A DNA stretch of 22,149 bases, taken from positions 1 to 22,149 of the forward strand of contig JBOHWL010000218.1 in the NCBI GenBank assembly GCA_050736615.1. The letters run 5' to 3'. The notes under the pieces were generated by a model. The model was given only the letters and a program-made list of their open reading frames with translations, did no database searches and was not told the origin of the DNA. Shown one piece after another: positions 15,099 through 22,149 of this stretch (positions are counted from its first letter, which is position 1; every line of letters begins with the position of its first letter). The stretch is from JBOHWJ01 sp050736615 (lineage in GTDB: Bacteria; Desulfobacterota; Binatia; Binatales; Binataceae). Position numbers and translations under genes: made by a program.

Positions 15099-15953
15099 AT
15101 GATGGCCGCCGACTGGTTCCGCTCAAGGTCGCGCGCGGCTAGACTTCGCCTCGTGAAGGCCGCACGACTTCTCACAGTGAGCGTGATGCTGACTATCGCG
15201 GGCTGCGGGACGACCGTCCCGCCGACTAAGCCGCCCGCGACGGTTGCCGCGGCCACGCCCTCGCCTTCAACCCCCGCGATGAGCGGGATTCCTTCGCCAC
15301 TTGCCTTGGCGTCCGCTCCTCAAGTGGCGCGCGCGACCGTGGCGGTGAGTGACTTTGAGGGTGGCAGCGTTCCACGCAACAAAGGCACCGATTACTGGAG
15401 TACCGCGCTGGCGGGCTTCCTGATCGCCGATCTCGGCGCATCTAGAAATCTCGAACTGGTCGACCGCTCCCACCTGGCCGCCGTCCTGCGGGAGCAACGC
15501 CTATCGCTGAGCGATTTGTCCGATCCGGCGACACGGTTGCGCGTCGGAAAAATCATCGGCGCGAAGTACTTCATATTCGGCACCTACACGATCGTGGCGA
15601 ACCAGGCCGTGCTGACCGCGCGGATGGACGATGTCGAAACCGGCCAGATCGTCCAGACCAGCAGCGTCAGCGGCAGCGCACAACAGATGGCGGCGCTGGC
15701 GCGGCAGCTTGCGGTTGCTTTTCTGACGCCGCTGGATCGGATCGTCGCACAACGCGAGGAGCATGAGACCATCGGCACCGGTGGCCCGCCGCGCAATGCA
15801 CGCGATCTATTCGAGCAGGGCCTGGCTTTGGAAAACAGCGGGAAATACGATCAGGCGATCGATATGTATACTCGCGCCCTCACCGTGTTTCCGAAATATC
15901 GGCAAGCGCGCGAACATCTCGAGAGCGCCTCGGAAGCCGCCGCGCGCGAATAA
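15099..15953 (+). CDS. CsgG-like lipoprotein with C-terminal TPR
   Basis: 284 residues from ATG 15099. Upstream ATG 15051 and internal GTG 15153 are alternatives, and none has a strong ribosome binding site. A lipobox IAGC gives a lipidated Cys; from the GTG the signal peptide would be a compact 17 residues. A proline/threonine-rich linker is followed by a CsgG/FlgO-like domain (TVAVSDFEGGS, LELVDRSHLAAVLREQ, GKIIGAKYFIFGTYT, DDVETGQIV) and a TPR unit (NARDLFEQGLALENSGKYDQ, IDMYTRALTVFPKYRQA). Family members form or regulate outer-membrane assemblies. It shares SDLSDPATRLRVGKI exactly with the divergently encoded caspase protein. Convergent with the next gene, 25 bp apart. Confidence 0.87.
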   Translation: MMAADWFRSRSRAARLRLVKAARLLTVSVMLTIAGCGTTVPPTKPPATVAAATPSPSTPAMSGIPSPLALASAPQVARATVAVSDFEGGSVPRNKGTDYWSTALAGFLIADLGASRNLELVDRSHLAAVLREQRLSLSDLSDPATRLRVGKIIGAKYFIFGTYTIVANQAVLTARMDDVETGQIVQTSSVSGSAQQMAALARQLAVAFLTPLDRIVAQREEHETIGTGGPPRNARDLFEQGLALENSGKYDQAIDMYTRALTVFPKYRQAREHLESASEAAARE

Positions 15954-15978
15954 GTGCTGGCCGGCGCACAACGCGTGC

Positions 15979-17127
15979 TCAGCCCGGCCTCCTGATGGAA
16001 CTGGCGTCAAGCCGCTCAAGGCGCGGACAGCCAATCTGGGCCATAATGCGATCGATCTCGTCACGTAAAATTTCGATTGCCTTGTTCACTCCGGCCAGAC
16101 CGCCGGCCGCCGCTCCATACAGCGTCGCACGCCCGACAAATACGAAACGCGCGCCGAGGCATCGCGCAATGAGTATATCGCCGCCACGGCGCACACCGCT
16201 GTCGAGCATCAGCGTGAGTTTGTCACCTACCGCCGCGTGGAGCGCCGGCAATACTTCCAGCGGCGACGGCGCTTGGTCCAACTGGCGCGCGCCGTGGTTG
16301 GAAACCATGATGCCGTCGATGCCGACTTCCGCGGCGCGCAGCGCATCGTCGCGATGCAAGATACCCTTGACGACGAGATGACGCGGCCACAGCCGGCGGA
16401 AATTCTCGAGATCGCGCCAGGTTACGGTAGCGGGCGTTTGTTCAACGACAAGCCGCGCAACCTCGCGGGCGTTGGCTCCACTGGCCGCATAATGGCCCCA
16501 GTTCTCGAACAGGGGCATGCCATGACGAAGATAACCGGCAATCCATCCCGGATGAGTGAGCGCTTCCATGGTGGCGGACATTTTAAGCTTCAGCGCCAGG
16601 CCGAAGTTATTGCGGATGTTGCGCTCGCGTTTGGATGAAACCGGCACGTCCACCGTAAGTACCAACACACTCGCGCCGGCGTCACGGGCGCGGCGGATCA
16701 TGTCTTCGGTGATTTTCATGTCCCGCGCGACATAGAGTTGATACCAGGTGTGCGCGGGCGCAACGCGCGTGGCCGCCTCGACCGAGGTCGTACTGGTGCC
16801 CGACATGATGAACGGAATGTCCGCCGCCGCCGCCGCCTCCGCCAGCAACAGGTCGGCGTGCGGCCGAAAGAGCGCGGCGAAACCGGTCGGAGCAATGCCG
16901 AAAGGGCTGGCATAGGTGCGTTCAAACAAGCTTGTGGACTGATCGCGGCGGGAAACGTCGATCAGATAGCGCGGCACCAAACGATATTGGGAAAAAGCAT
17001 TTTCATTGCGCGCCAGGCCGCGTTCATCCTCGACCCCGCCCTCAATAAAATCGAACGCAATGCGCGGCAAGCGGCGTTTCGCCATCTTGCGCAGATCTTC
17101 GATATTTACAGCTTGAGCAACAGTCAT
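15979..17127 (-). CDS. FMN-dependent alpha-hydroxy-acid dehydrogenase (L-lactate dehydrogenase/mandelate dehydrogenase family)
   Basis: 382 residues, full length for the family. Seen: N-terminal VNIEDLRKMAKRRLP; FIEGG; FMN-site segments FGIAPTGF (76-83), WYQLY (128-132) and TVD (158-160); Lys254 (VKGI); active-site His278 and Arg281 in SNHGARQLD; DSGVRRGGD (309-317) and FVFVGR. Members oxidise (S)-2-hydroxy acids to 2-oxo acids and pass electrons to quinone, cytochrome or oxygen; the precise substrate is unclear. ATG 17127 is chosen because MTVAQAVNIEDLRK matches the family's N-terminus; the frame extends to 17199 without a ribosome binding site. The usual second Gly of SNHGGRQLD is Ala here. 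Confidence 0.92.
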   Translation of the reverse strand: MTVAQAVNIEDLRKMAKRRLPRIAFDFIEGGVEDERGLARNENAFSQYRLVPRYLIDVSRRDQSTSLFERTYASPFGIAPTGFAALFRPHADLLLAEAAAAADIPFIMSGTSTTSVEAATRVAPAHTWYQLYVARDMKITEDMIRRARDAGASVLVLTVDVPVSSKRERNIRNNFGLALKLKMSATMEALTHPGWIAGYLRHGMPLFENWGHYAASGANAREVARLVVEQTPATVTWRDLENFRRLWPRHLVVKGILHRDDALRAAEVGIDGIMVSNHGARQLDQAPSPLEVLPALHAAVGDKLTLMLDSGVRRGGDILIARCLGARFVFVGRATLYGAAAGGLAGVNKAIEILRDEIDRIMAQIGCPRLERLDASSIRRPG

Positions 17128-17357
17128 CCGCAGTCCCACGCTTAGCTCCAGAAGTTCAAGGGGGCACTCTGATGCGCAGCGTTCCACCAGGGCCGGCAAG
17201 ACCCCAATACAGCGGAAATAAACGCCAGGATAATAGTAGCTGGACGCAATGCGCCATCAATCGCGAAAAGCCAAATAGCGCGATCTTACGAAGCCACGGC
17301 CAGGCACGCCCGCGGACGCCGAACCTGTACGCCCGCGAGCGCCCCGATCCGCTAAAT

Positions 17358-18500
17358 CTATTTGGCAAACGGCAGGATACTCAGAGCCGCCAGCGTGTCG
17401 TCCACGTAGGCAAGCTTTAGAGCATTTCCCTGTAGCTGCAAGCCAAGTCCGAAAGCCGAGCCCGCGTTCGGATCAATCGAAAACTGGGTGACGAACTGAC
17501 CACCAGCCGTGAACTCGGTCAACTCACTAAATGCAAACGGAGCGGCCGTACTCGCATTGACGCCGTCAAAATTAGCGGTGATCAGGTCGCCATTGGGCGC
17601 CATGATCAAGCCGGTCGGTCCGTGCAGATGCGTTAGATCATTAAAAATTACGGTGCCGGGAGTGGTCTGATTGGTTGAAATATGGCCGGCGCCAGGGATT
17701 GCGAAAATCCCGTTGTCATTCTGGGAAGCGACATACAAAGTGTCGGTTGCCTGATTGTAAACCAGGCCGGCCGGACCGGTTGGACCCCTGCTATTCAGAT
17801 AACCGGCGCCGATCACAACCTTATTGGTAACCTGTATTCCGGTCTTTTTGTTAATCGACAGGTCAATACGCGATACAAACCCGGTGGTGTTGACCAATAC
17901 GTTATTCAGGTTGGACACGAACAATTGTACCGTGCCTCCCCGATCGTTGCCGGTCGTCATTCCCCACGGCTGATTAATGAAATTGCCGGTACTGTCGGTC
18001 AAGCTGGTCACCAGCATTCCATTGGCGCTCAGAAAGGAGAGCTGCCCTGGCCCAATCGCGCTGGGGGTCATCGTGGTCAACGAGGGATAGGTCTCCGGAA
18101 CGTTGCCGACCACCACCAATCCCGCCTTGAGCAAGACCAACGCGAGGTCAAACCCGGGGGTTGAGGCGCTCTGATAAAAGAGCGTTTGCTGCCCGTTTCG
18201 AATATCGACAATGGTCGTGCCGGTGCCCATTTGATTTGACGAATTGTTGAAGTTCGAAACAAGCACATCGCCGGGCCTGAGCGGCGAGAACCGATTAGGG
18301 ATAAACTGAACACCATACGGATTCAGATCGCCGTTGCCAGGCGCCGTCGAGACCGGTATCGGAAGCAAAGGCCCAGATCTTCCGGCGGCAAGCGCGATGC
18401 CACCGAATGGCAGCAGCATCGTCGCACCCATCAGCAGACCACATACTGCGCGCTTGCCCCGGAACACAGCTATCGCTCGTGCGAAAATTCCCCTTTTCAT
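17358..18500 (-). CDS. Secreted beta-propeller (NHL/SMP-30-like) protein, unknown function
   Basis: 380 residues. ATG 18500 is preceded by AGGGAGGG three bases upstream, so it is preferred over the open frame to 18608. An N-terminal signal peptide (basic start, hydrophobic CGLLMGATMLLPFGGIALA, cleavage near AAG) precedes repeated blade-like units: NPYGVQFIPN with GDVLVSNFN, INQPWGMTT with LFVSNLN, GPAGLVYNQATDTLYVASQ and GPTGLIMAPNGDLITANF. This is the pattern of secreted NHL/SMP-30-like propellers, often of unknown ligand. It is divergent from another propeller gene across 478 bp, suggesting related roles. Confidence 0.85.
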   Translation of the reverse strand: MKRGIFARAIAVFRGKRAVCGLLMGATMLLPFGGIALAAGRSGPLLPIPVSTAPGNGDLNPYGVQFIPNRFSPLRPGDVLVSNFNNSSNQMGTGTTIVDIRNGQQTLFYQSASTPGFDLALVLLKAGLVVVGNVPETYPSLTTMTPSAIGPGQLSFLSANGMLVTSLTDSTGNFINQPWGMTTGNDRGGTVQLFVSNLNNVLVNTTGFVSRIDLSINKKTGIQVTNKVVIGAGYLNSRGPTGPAGLVYNQATDTLYVASQNDNGIFAIPGAGHISTNQTTPGTVIFNDLTHLHGPTGLIMAPNGDLITANFDGVNASTAAPFAFSELTEFTAGGQFVTQFSIDPNAGSAFGLGLQLQGNALKLAYVDDTLAALSILPFAK

Positions 18501-18978
18501 AATCCCTCCCTGAGCGTGCTTTAAGTCGCACTCGCTACGATTTGATAGGTTCATATAGAAGAAATCAGATAGAAGAAGCAAGCAACTTCGTCCAGCCGGT
18601 ATATTCAAAAGCTGAGAACCGCAAAGATAAAGGCTATGAAGATAAGAAAATCAAAGAATAACTGGCGGAAAAGGATATTCACCCTGGCTAGAGTGGGTCG
18701 ATGCGGTGAGCAGCCGTCTTACATTATTTTATTTTCCGCGTATAGGCGTGACTAAGTTGTAGCGGAAATTTCGTAGCACGCTCCAAATAACTCGCAAAGA
18801 CCTTTTTCAGCTCAGCTTACATTGCTCTATCTTGACTAATCACACCACGCGATCGTACTGCACCTTAGAGCCTCCAGCGTCAACACGATGATATCGCCGT
18901 TGTTATCGGTACGTATGTTGCGTCAATAACGGAGCCGTAATTTCCGCATCATGGTGAACCTAAACAGGAGGAGACAAT
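18501..18978. other. Divergent intergenic region between the two beta-propeller genes
   Basis: 478 bp, noticeably more AT-rich than its neighbours. ATAGAAGAA occurs twice as a direct repeat separated by ATCAG (near 18554-18577). Promoters for both genes must lie here, but I find no -35/-10 pair with good spacing. TTGACT near 18833 has no good partner. The plus-strand ribosome binding site AGGAGGAG lies at 18966-18973. No RNA gene or ORF is supported. Confidence 0.5.
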
Positions 18979-20106
18979 ATGGCATATCGGGGCACTTTTG
19001 CACATCGCGGAATACTAAGGAGCGGTAATTTTATCGCTGCACTGAGCACTTGCATTATTGTGCTCACATTGGTCGCAAGTGCCTATAGCGCATCGTCCGA
19101 AGCTGCTCGCAAAATCGTCGGAGGATTGTGGGTAGCTAACGGAACCAATGTGCTGGAATATGGCCCACGGCAATTCAGGGCTGGACTTACCAATTCCAAG
19201 CCACTGCTCGTGCTGAACAGCCCGATTTTCGGCGCTCCCCAGGGGGTGGTTTTTGATTCGGCTGGTGACTTATGGGTGATCGATGGGGGCACGGTCGCAG
19301 CCGGCGGCAACGTCGTACCCGCGCTCGACGAATTCACGCCTACGCAACTCAACGCGCTGAAGAAGACGCCCGATCCGATGCCCGCCGTCCAGATCACGTC
19401 GGTTAATTTTGGCTTTCCGCAACAGGCGGTATTTCTGGGCGGCAACCTGTGGGTCAGCGACAACTTGATGAATCAGGTGTTCGCCTTCGCGGCCAATCAG
19501 TTAGGCACTTCAGGAAGCATCACGCCCAACGTGATAATTAGCTCAAGCCCTGTTTTCAGTGGTCCATTGGGAATCGTCTTTGATACGTCTGGCGATCTGT
19601 TTATCGCCAATAACGCGGATACCAACATTTATGAATTCGCGGCCAACACGCTCCCTTCCCCGACCACTTCCGCGACGGTTACGCTCACGCCGTCGGTCAT
19701 TCTTTCCAACGATGGGGGTAATTCAATCCAGGCGCCGTGGGCGTTGGTCTTTGATGCAACCGGCAATCTCTGGTCGAGCAACGCCAATCCGCCGTTCACA
19801 TTGGTCGCGTTTGCGCCCGATCAGTTGACCACGACCGGCGCGCCGACGCCCCGGATAACCATCAGCCCTACCACGCTGCGGAAACGCGCGACGCCAACCC
19901 TGATCGCACCGAACGGAATTGCGTTTGACCGAAGAGGGCGCCTTGCGGCGGCCAATTCCGCGATCCCCTTCGGCATCGCATTGTTCAACCCCAAACAGTT
20001 ACGGAAGAACGCCATGCACCCCAAGCCGCATACCCTGATTAGCGGCACCAGCACGCAACTTAATGCGCCGGCGGGGGATAATTTCGGTCCGTTGATCAAC
20101 AAATAG
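18979..20106 (+). CDS. Secreted beta-propeller (NHL-repeat-like) protein, unknown function
   Basis: 375 residues from ATG 18979, with AGGAGGAG six bases upstream. A signal peptide (AALSTCIIVLTLVASAYSA) is followed by at least five blade-like repeats of a G(A/P)xGVVFDxxGDLWVxD type: APQGVVFDSAGDLWVIDG, FPQQAVFLGGNLWVSDN, GPLGIVFDTSGDLFIANN, APWALVFDATGNLWSSN and APNGIAFDRRGRLAAAN. Such propellers bind or modify small molecules or act as scaffolds; no catalytic site is recognisable. It is convergent with the AI-2E/B12 gene 85 bp on. It may be functionally linked to the divergent propeller gene. Confidence 0.87.
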   Translation: MAYRGTFAHRGILRSGNFIAALSTCIIVLTLVASAYSASSEAARKIVGGLWVANGTNVLEYGPRQFRAGLTNSKPLLVLNSPIFGAPQGVVFDSAGDLWVIDGGTVAAGGNVVPALDEFTPTQLNALKKTPDPMPAVQITSVNFGFPQQAVFLGGNLWVSDNLMNQVFAFAANQLGTSGSITPNVIISSSPVFSGPLGIVFDTSGDLFIANNADTNIYEFAANTLPSPTTSATVTLTPSVILSNDGGNSIQAPWALVFDATGNLWSSNANPPFTLVAFAPDQLTTTGAPTPRITISPTTLRKRATPTLIAPNGIAFDRRGRLAAANSAIPFGIALFNPKQLRKNAMHPKPHTLISGTSTQLNAPAGDNFGPLINK

Positions 20107-20191
20107 ACCAAAGCCGCTGCGCCTTTACAACGCCGCCATGGATGCGCGTTGCCGGGCGGGGATTCCGTTTTGCACAAGGATTCAGATGTAA

Positions 20192-22012
20192 TCAGGATTG
20201 CGCGCTGGATTTTTCCTGCACCTTTTGCACCGCGTTGGCTTGACCTGGTGGCCGGCGTGTCCGTTGCTGACTCAGGCGCCGCAAGGCGCGGCGGCCCTCG
20301 CCGCGTGTCCAGAAAACGTGCGAGCAGCCCGCCGCGAGTAATTGCGACGGCGCGCCCAGTGCCGCTCTGCCGCCCGCAATAATGATCAAGTCGGGGGCGT
20401 CGCCCTTAAGCGAGTGCACCAGTTCCGTGGCGGCTTTCATATAGTCAACCATCGTGCATGAGATGCACAGCACGTCCGGTGTGAAGCGCCGAATGAAATT
20501 GCGTACCTCTTCGGCCGACTTATTGTCACCGAGAAAGGTCGCCGCCGCGCCATCCTGACGCAGTCCCACCAGCAGCATCAGGAGTCCAATACTATGCATT
20601 TCGCCCGGTGCGCAGGCGCCGAGCACACGCAGCCGCGGCGGGCCTTGCGGCTTTTCGAACCGATCGCCCAATTCGAGGATCAAATCCCGAGTCGCGTCAA
20701 TAATGAATTCTTGATTCTCCTGGCTGATATGGTTTTCCGCACGCTCTTCACCCATGGCCGCGAGCGCCGGAATAATCATGTCATCCAGGGTCGGTTCGAA
20801 ACCGTGTTCGTCGCAGTAATGAATTGCCAGCTTGCGCGCGGCGGGTAGATCAAGCTCGAGCAGCTTGCGGAAGTAGTCGTCGTAGCTGCCATGGCTGCTC
20901 TCCGCCCCGAGCAGCACGGATAAAAATCCGAGCGGTGGAATGTAGTCTCCCGCCACCTTGAGGCAAGTGGTTAGTGGCGTCGCAATCAACAATCCGGCCA
21001 CCCCCCACAGCCAGGCCCAATACATCGCGGAGATCAGCAGCGCGGCGGGCGACAGACCCACACCGCGGCCGATGAGAATCGGCTCCAGTAGCTGCGCCGA
21101 AAATTGATCAAGCGCGACAAATGACCCCAGCACTTCGAAGACTTTGCTCCATCCCGGAAACACGGCAAAGGCCACCAGGGCGGGCAGTATGGCCGAAGTG
21201 ATGGAGCCCACGTACGGGATGAACCGGAGCAAAAAGGCGAGCGCCCCCCAGAATACCGGGTTCGGCAGGCCGATCAACCACATGATCCCGGCGATGGCGA
21301 TGCCGAAGCCGAGATTGAACAGCGAGAACAAGAGCAAGTAATGGCCGACAGCATCGCCGGCAGTATCCATCGCTTGCGCGGCTATGGTGATGTTCGCACG
21401 CGCGGCCAACCGGACAAAGCGATCACGAAAATCGTGCCGGGCGTACAGCAGAAAAAACAGCAACACGATGACCAGCAGGCTTTCGCCAACCGCGGTCAAT
21501 ACCGAACTGGCCGGCTTGAGCACGTCGGAGAGCGTCGAACTGGACTGGCGCACCTCGGTCGGTTTGTTCTTATTCGTAGCGGTGCTGGAGCGACCGAGCT
21601 GCTGCTCGACGTCCGAAATTCCGTTCTCAATATGTTGCAGCCACGAGGGCGTGCTCTTTTCAAATGAGCTAAGTTTGTCCGCAATATTGTTCGAATAACC
21701 GGAAACTTCCACGGCTACGGAAGTCAACTCGACGGTCAGAAAATAAACAATCGCGCCGAGCGCCGCGATCGCCGCCAACACGACCACGGCGGCGCTGAGG
21801 AAGTGTCCCAAAAAACGTTCTAGCCGTCCCGCGATCGGGCTGAAAATGACCGCCAGCACCGTCGCCATCGCGAGCGGCAACAATATGTCTCTGGCAAGAT
21901 AGAGAACCGCGGTGGCGATAATGATGCCGATGATCGGCCGGGCCGCATGACCCATTCCGGACAGTTCTTCACCGTTTTCCAACGGGGCGGGCGCCTTGGG
22001 TTGGTCATTCAT
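20192..22012 (-). CDS. AI-2E family (PF01594-type) membrane protein fused to a cobalamin-binding domain
   Basis: 606 residues. Residues about 20-365 show the AI-2E exporter/permease pattern: an N-terminal helix pair, an extracytoplasmic helical insert (about 100-165), then several helices including PNPVFWGALAFLLRFIPYVG and the conserved FVALDQF / LLEPILIGRGVGLSP region. A helical bundle follows (about 376-455). A Rossmann-like domain covers about 460-580 and contains E471-M-H473-S-I-G476, matching the ExHxxG form of the B12-binding motif. Further B12-domain features are CISCT (S518) and AGG (547-548). The helical-plus-Rossmann pair resembles MerR/CarH-type and methyltransferase B12 modules. 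The tail after 580 is basic and disordered-looking. ATG 22012 has no clear ribosome binding site. The transported substrate is not predictable; AI-2 itself is not implied. Confidence 0.85.
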   Translation of the reverse strand: MNDQPKAPAPLENGEELSGMGHAARPIIGIIIATAVLYLARDILLPLAMATVLAVIFSPIAGRLERFLGHFLSAAVVVLAAIAALGAIVYFLTVELTSVAVEVSGYSNNIADKLSSFEKSTPSWLQHIENGISDVEQQLGRSSTATNKNKPTEVRQSSSTLSDVLKPASSVLTAVGESLLVIVLLFFLLYARHDFRDRFVRLAARANITIAAQAMDTAGDAVGHYLLLFSLFNLGFGIAIAGIMWLIGLPNPVFWGALAFLLRFIPYVGSITSAILPALVAFAVFPGWSKVFEVLGSFVALDQFSAQLLEPILIGRGVGLSPAALLISAMYWAWLWGVAGLLIATPLTTCLKVAGDYIPPLGFLSVLLGAESSHGSYDDYFRKLLELDLPAARKLAIHYCDEHGFEPTLDDMIIPALAAMGEERAENHISQENQEFIIDATRDLILELGDRFEKPQGPPRLRVLGACAPGEMHSIGLLMLLVGLRQDGAAATFLGDNKSAEEVRNFIRRFTPDVLCISCTMVDYMKAATELVHSLKGDAPDLIIIAGGRAALGAPSQLLAAGCSHVFWTRGEGRRALRRLSQQRTRRPPGQANAVQKVQEKSSAQS

Positions 22013-22149
22013 AGCGGTGCCGTAACCGTGGAGACATTGAAGGCGGCGGCATCACACGGATTTTCGTTCGGCCCAACTAGATGTACTAAATGAAGAAGCG
22101 GCGACCGGCTGCCACATAGGAATTGTACAAGCATAATTCAAGTTGTTAT

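Noticed and set aside
1..22149. CRISPR array, tRNA, rRNA or riboswitch
   Set aside because: No regularly spaced repeats, no cloverleaf with anticodon arms and no conserved riboswitch core was recognised by eye on either strand.

Overview
The window (about 60% GC by eye, 22.1 kb) looks like a chromosomal segment of an uncultured Gram-negative bacterium. It encodes lipoproteins, OmpA-type and beta-barrel outer-membrane proteins and dispersed REP-like palindromes. Gene style (single-chain acyl-CoA carboxylase, VapBC, orphan beta-propellers, 'gggatgac' repeats) would fit a deltaproteobacterial or Binatota-like soil lineage, but no marker gene fixes the taxonomy; this is inference.

Layout. 1-385: non-coding repeat. 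386-2919: a compact divergent module. A sterol-desaturase-like di-iron membrane protein and a VTT-membrane/rhodanese protein are translationally coupled on the minus strand. They diverge from an ArsR-HTH/rhodanese fusion on the plus strand, with a perfect 8-6-8 inverted repeat over its predicted -10 box. The VTT-rhodanese frame is interrupted by a UGA exactly where the catalytic cysteine of the rhodanese loop belongs. The rest of the rhodanese domain continues in the same frame for 41 codons, and a 6-bp hairpin with a GUC loop lies 17 nt after the UGA. This is best explained as a previously unannotated selenocysteine-containing VTT-rhodanese, and is the main discovery candidate.

3231-6599: minus-strand set of an FAD-dependent amine-oxidase-like enzyme, a tail-anchored coiled-coil protein and an outer-membrane beta-barrel. 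6912-7514: VapBC toxin-antitoxin with its own palindromic operator. 7699-11124: a 1141-residue single-chain biotin-dependent acyl-CoA carboxylase. 11125-12360: 1.2 kb gene-free stretch with dispersed repeats and a MITE-like element.

12361-15953: cell-envelope module. An OmpA-like protein and a caspase-like/CsgG-like/FlgT-like fusion form a minus-strand pair, diverging from a CsgG-like TPR lipoprotein that shares a 15-residue identical block with the caspase protein. 15979-17127: FMN-dependent alpha-hydroxy-acid dehydrogenase. 17358-20106: two divergent secreted beta-propeller proteins. 20192-22012: an AI-2E-type membrane protein fused to a cobalamin-binding domain.

Working hypothesis for the lead module (inference): the ArsR-rhodanese senses reactive sulfur (or selenium) species through its own rhodanese loop cysteines and controls itself and the divergent operon, whose VTT-rhodanese carries a Sec-based sulfurtransferase at the membrane. 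No selA, selB, selC or selD gene is in this window, so Sec decoding in the host must be checked elsewhere in the genome.
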